A stretch of DNA of 8,044 bases from Desulfovibrio sp. Lineage in GTDB: Bacteria; Desulfobacterota; Desulfovibrionia; Desulfovibrionales; Desulfovibrionaceae. The notes under the pieces are model-generated. The model saw only the letters and a program-made list of their open reading frames with translations, had not been told where the DNA came from and ran no database searches. A program made the translations under genes and the position numbers. Location: NCBI GenBank assembly GCA_028708195.1, contig JAQVZK010000098.1:1-8044 (forward strand). The letters are read 5' to 3'. Of the stretch, positions 5,973 through 8,044 are shown piece after piece. Numbering within the stretch: the first letter of the stretch is position 1; each line of letters starts with the position of its first letter.

Positions 5973-6875
5973 GACAACTGCGCTGCTGGCGGCCTTGGGA
6001 GCGCTGGTGCCCTGCGCCTCAGTTTTTACTTCGGGGGCGGGGGCTGCCTTGGCTTCCACAACAGGTGCAGCTTCTGCAACAGGTGCAGCTTCTGCAACAG
6101 GGGCAGCTTCGGCGACAGGCGCAGCTTCTGCGACAGGTGCAGCTTCGGCGACAGGTGCAGCTTCGGCAACGGGTGCAGCTTCTGCAACAGGGGCAGCTTC
6201 GGCGACAGGCGCAGCTTCTGCAACAGGGGCAGCCGCGCTCTTGGGCGCTTCTGCGGGCTTTTCCGAAGCTGCGGCTTCAGCCTTGGGGGCTTCTGCCGGT
6301 GCGGCGGCGGCTTCACCCCCGGCGGGGGCCACAGCCTTTTTTTCCGGCTTGGGCGCTTCCACTACGGTGCCGTCGGCCAGCACCAGCGAAAGGGCGTGGG
6401 CCGGGCAGGCTTCCATACAGGCGGTGATGCGTTTGCCGTTTTCCATACGCCAGGCGCGGCACATGTCGCAACGCACAGCCACTTCGCGGCGGGCACGCTG
6501 GGCGAGGGTTTCACCGTCCTCACCGTCCACCGATGGCATGCCGATGGTTTCCATCGTTATGGTGCCATAGGGGCAGGCAGCCATACACATTTTGCAGGCC
6601 ACGCAATACTGGACGCGCATGATGATGCGGCCTTTTTCGTCCTGCTGGAGTGCCCCTGTGGGGCAAACGTTGACGCAGGGCGCATGGGGGCACTGGTGGC
6701 AGCGCACAGTGGTTTTGAAGCCTTCAGCTTTGACAACCTGCACGCGCGACACGAGTTCGTCGCGGTGTTTCATGGCTTCTTTGAAGCTCATGCCGTGGTG
6801 AGCAGCGATACAGGCCACTTCACAGCGGCGACAGGCGCGGCATTTGTCGGGTACGACCTGGATGTGTTCAGTCAT
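5904..6875 (-). CDS. cooF: CooF-like 4x[4Fe-4S] ferredoxin with Ala/Pro/Lys tail
   Basis: Electron-transfer subunit expected to carry electrons to or from the Coo-type [NiFe] hydrogenase. The N-terminal 165 residues are a complete polyferredoxin of the CooF/HycB/HydN kind with 16 cluster cysteines: C12-C15-C18-C22, C59-C62-C67-C71, C91-C94-C97-C101 and C136-C139-C153-C157. There is no signal peptide, so it acts on the cytoplasmic face. From about residue 172 the protein changes to a low-complexity extension: Ala/Pro/Glu/Lys-rich sequence, ten tandem APVAEA-type units (216-275), then a tail with 11 lysines in the last 22 residues. The total of 323 residues is far above the roughly 190 I expect for CooF. 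The ATG at 6875 overlaps the hypA stop by 8 bp and has GAGGAAA (6882-6888) 6 nt upstream; a start at 6896 would lie inside hypA without such a site. It is the last gene of the transcript. The family is firm; the name cooF rests on gene order. Confidence 0.87.
   Translation of the reverse strand: MTEHIQVVPDKCRACRRCEVACIAAHHGMSFKEAMKHRDELVSRVQVVKAEGFKTTVRCHQCPHAPCVNVCPTGALQQDEKGRIIMRVQYCVACKMCMAACPYGTITMETIGMPSVDGEDGETLAQRARREVAVRCDMCRAWRMENGKRITACMEACPAHALSLVLADGTVVEAPKPEKKAVAPAGGEAAAAPAEAPKAEAAASEKPAEAPKSAAAPVAEAAPVAEAAPVAEAAPVAEAAPVAEAAPVAEAAPVAEAAPVAEAAPVAEAAPVVEAKAAPAPEVKTEAQGTSAPKAASSAVVKKPVAKKPVAKTSKKTKKSGKK
6051..6230 (-). repeat. Ten tandem 18-bp repeats encoding APVAEA
   Basis: Ten head-to-tail 18-bp units in frame with cooF. 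Nine encode APVAEA; the one nearest the 3' end of cooF (6051-6068) encodes APVVEA. On the plus strand each reads approximately AGCTTCKGCRACAGGBGC. Numbering units from 6051, units 3, 8 and 10 are identical and units 4 and 9 are identical, so the pair 3-4 recurs as 8-9. The remaining differences are synonymous. The array can change length without shifting the reading frame. Confidence 0.93.
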
Positions 6876-6888
6876 GGTCCGTTTCCTC
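6868..6888 (-). promoter_or_regulatory. hypA stop / cooF start overlap with RBS
   Basis: The minus strand reads ATGACTGA: the cooF ATG (6873-6875) precedes the hypA TGA (6868-6870) in another frame. GAGGAAA (6882-6888), inside the hypA coding sequence, lies 6 nt upstream of the ATG. This fixes the cooF start and indicates translational coupling. Confidence 0.8.
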
Positions 6889-7251
6889 GGGTGCAACGTG
6901 CAGGGCCATCAGGGTTAGTCCGTGGCCCCCGTTGAAGTGGATGTTTTCGCCGCCGCAACTGGGGCAGACGAAATGCCGTTGCGTCAGGCTGAATTCATGG
7001 CTGCAATCGGTACAGCGGCAGGGCAGGGGCGCTGTCTGCAACAGCAGTTGCGCCCCCTCGGCCGGGGTGCCTTCCGCAAAGAGTTCAAAACAGGCAATAA
7101 GGGTTTGCGATTCAACACAGGCAATGAGGCCAAGCTGGCACTCTACCTTTTCTATGCGCTTCACCCGGTTTTCCGGGTGCGCCGCATTGTGCTCGTCCAG
7201 AGATTTCAAACAGATGTCCAAAAGCCCCTGAACCAGACTCGCTTCATGCAT
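6868..7251 (-). CDS. hypA: HypA nickel metallochaperone of the Coo hydrogenase
   Basis: Supplies nickel for the active site of [NiFe] hydrogenases, usually together with HypB. The 127-residue protein is slightly longer than the typical 113-120. It begins MHEASL, where the N-terminal amine, His2 and Glu3 form the nickel site. It has the zinc-binding hairpin with C80-x2-C83 and C96-x2-C99 (CTDC and CPSC); C78 is an extra nearby cysteine. The family signature [11 protein letters not shown] lies near the C-terminus (107-117). It starts 44 bp after the cooH stop and its own stop overlaps the cooF start as ATGACTGA, so it is embedded in the hydrogenase operon. A dedicated copy here suggests a chaperone matched to this enzyme, while general hyp genes would be elsewhere. 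Confidence 0.93.
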   Translation of the reverse strand: MHEASLVQGLLDICLKSLDEHNAAHPENRVKRIEKVECQLGLIACVESQTLIACFELFAEGTPAEGAQLLLQTAPLPCRCTDCSHEFSLTQRHFVCPSCGGENIHFNGGHGLTLMALHVAPEETDHD

Positions 7252-7295
7252 GCGCTACACCCTTGGCTGCTTCAGGCCTGACACGCGATAGACCT

Positions 7296-8044
7296 CTAGC
7301 GTTCCGTGCAGGAGACGCAGGGGTCAATGCTATTTGTTATCAGGGCCACGTCGGACACATTGCAGTCACGCATCATCACGCCCAGAGCCTCCCAGTTCAT
7401 GTAGGAGGGCACGCGCCACTTGAGGCGCGCGGGCATATCCGTTCCGTTGGTACGAATATAGTAGAAGACTTCGCCGCGCGGAGCTTCCGAACGGGCGCAG
7501 GCTTCTGCCGTACGTATCTGGCGCATGGGGGCCGTCACGTCGCCGTCAGGCATACGTGCGATGCACTGACGGATGATACTGAAGGATTCAAATATCTCGT
7601 GCAGGCGTACCATCGTACGGGCGTGGATGCAGCAACTCTGCTCAACAATGGTTTTGAAATCCACATCAGGATAGGCCGCATAGGGCGAATCCTTGCGCAC
7701 GTCGAGGTGCAGACCTGAACCACGTGCCACCGGGCCCACCACGCCAAGGCGGATGGCGTCTTCTTTGGGCAGCAGGCCCAGGCCGCGGGTACGGGCCAAA
7801 ACCATGCTGTTGGTATCATAAATCTCGCGGATTTCGTCCACCTGCGGTTCAACTTTGTCCAAAGTTTTGCGCATGTAGTCCAGCAACTCGGCGTTCACGT
7901 TGTACTTGACGCCGCCAATGCAGTTTGCGGCAAGGTTCATGCGGTTGCCGTAGACGGTTTCCTTCAGGTCTTGCATCATTTCGCGCACTTCCATGACGTG
8001 CATGAACAGCGACTTGAAGCCGATGATATGGGCCTGAATGGCGG
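7296..8044 (-). CDS. cooH: CooH-like [NiFe] hydrogenase large subunit (5' end outside window)
   Basis: C-terminal 248 residues of the catalytic subunit of a membrane-bound, energy-conserving [NiFe] hydrogenase related to the 49-kDa (NuoD) subunit of complex I. The frame stays open to the window edge, so the start and the N-terminal CxxC pair of nickel ligands are missing; full-length relatives are about 360 residues. The visible part begins in a region like HIIGFKSLFMHVMEVREMMQ. It has the complex-I-like block SEAPRGEVFYYIRTNGT and ends in SIDPCVSCTER. That DPCxxC motif supplies the second nickel-binding cysteine pair and separates it from NuoD, which lacks it. The stop follows TER directly, so there is no C-terminal peptide for a maturation protease to remove, as reported for CooH/Ech-type enzymes. 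The following hypA and cooF genes favour CooH over EchE. Confidence 0.87.
   Translation of the reverse strand, partial: AIQAHIIGFKSLFMHVMEVREMMQDLKETVYGNRMNLAANCIGGVKYNVNAELLDYMRKTLDKVEPQVDEIREIYDTNSMVLARTRGLGLLPKEDAIRLGVVGPVARGSGLHLDVRKDSPYAAYPDVDFKTIVEQSCCIHARTMVRLHEIFESFSIIRQCIARMPDGDVTAPMRQIRTAEACARSEAPRGEVFYYIRTNGTDMPARLKWRVPSYMNWEALGVMMRDCNVSDVALITNSIDPCVSCTER

Noticed and set aside
6051..6230. Tandem repeat as a CRISPR array
   Set aside because: Units are 18 bp with no spacers and are in frame with cooF, so this is a coding tandem repeat.
5863..6570. Plus-strand 235-codon frame with a tandem ATGAAS-type repeat
   Set aside because: It is the antisense shadow of the cooF tail repeats: the 18-bp units are open on both strands. 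The cooF frame has full iron-sulfur motifs, an RBS and operon context, while the plus frame starts inside the terminator hairpin.
5868..6935. Plus-strand 355-codon frame, Cys/Gly/Phe-rich
   Set aside because: Antisense to cooF and hypA, with composition set by GC-rich third positions and no recognisable domain or ribosome binding site.
7296..8044. Large subunit as NuoD of respiratory complex I
   Set aside because: The DPCVSC nickel-ligand motif at the C-terminus and the adjacent hypA point to a hydrogenase; NuoD lacks these cysteines.

Overview
The window looks like chromosomal DNA from a GC-rich, anaerobic, sulfate-reducing bacterium of the Desulfovibrio type. The main evidence is the gene order cooH-hypA-cooF on the minus strand at the right end. 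As I recall it, this matches the 3' end of the Desulfovibrio coo operon (cooMKLXUH-hypA-cooF), which encodes a membrane-bound, energy-conserving [NiFe] hydrogenase. Strong AAGGA-type ribosome binding sites, dense packing and rho-independent terminators fit a free-living bacterial chromosome. I see no insertion sequence, tRNA, rRNA, CRISPR array or phage gene.

Layout. (1) Positions 63-1633, minus strand: an EamA-family 10-TM transporter followed by rdgB, the house-cleaning dITP/XTP pyrophosphatase, 35 bp apart. An extended -10 promoter near 1795-1803 probably drives both, through a leader of about 155 nt. The leader holds a possible 43-codon small ORF that overlaps the transporter start. (2) Positions 1897-5750, plus strand: neuB (a divergent nonulosonic/sialic acid synthase), a 577-residue protein resembling the LIC12162 putative transferase family, and an exported Sel1-repeat protein. 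The junctions of 2 and 3 nt imply one transcript, which ends at a hairpin at 5807-5839. (3) Positions 5904-8044, minus strand: the end of cooH (truncated by the window edge), hypA and cooF, read towards region 2 and closed by a 19-bp perfect inverted repeat at 5844-5884.

How the genes work together. CooH is the nickel-bearing catalytic subunit, HypA delivers nickel to it, and CooF is the four-cluster ferredoxin subunit that carries electrons to or from it. NeuB should make a nine-carbon acidic sugar and the transferase-like protein may place it or a related sugar on a surface glycan. The other genes needed for a nonulosonic acid pathway are not in the window. The Sel1 protein probably acts in the periplasm, perhaps as a scaffold. 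EamA and RdgB share a transcript but no obvious pathway.

The most unusual feature is the C-terminal half of CooF. After the four [4Fe-4S] motifs it carries about 150 residues of Ala/Pro/Glu-rich sequence, including ten tandem six-residue APVAEA-type units encoded by 18-bp DNA repeats, and it ends in a tail in which half the residues are lysine. This suggests a flexible tether on an electron carrier and is the best candidate here for undescribed biology. The second is the pairing of a divergent NeuB with the LIC12162-like protein and a Sel1 protein.
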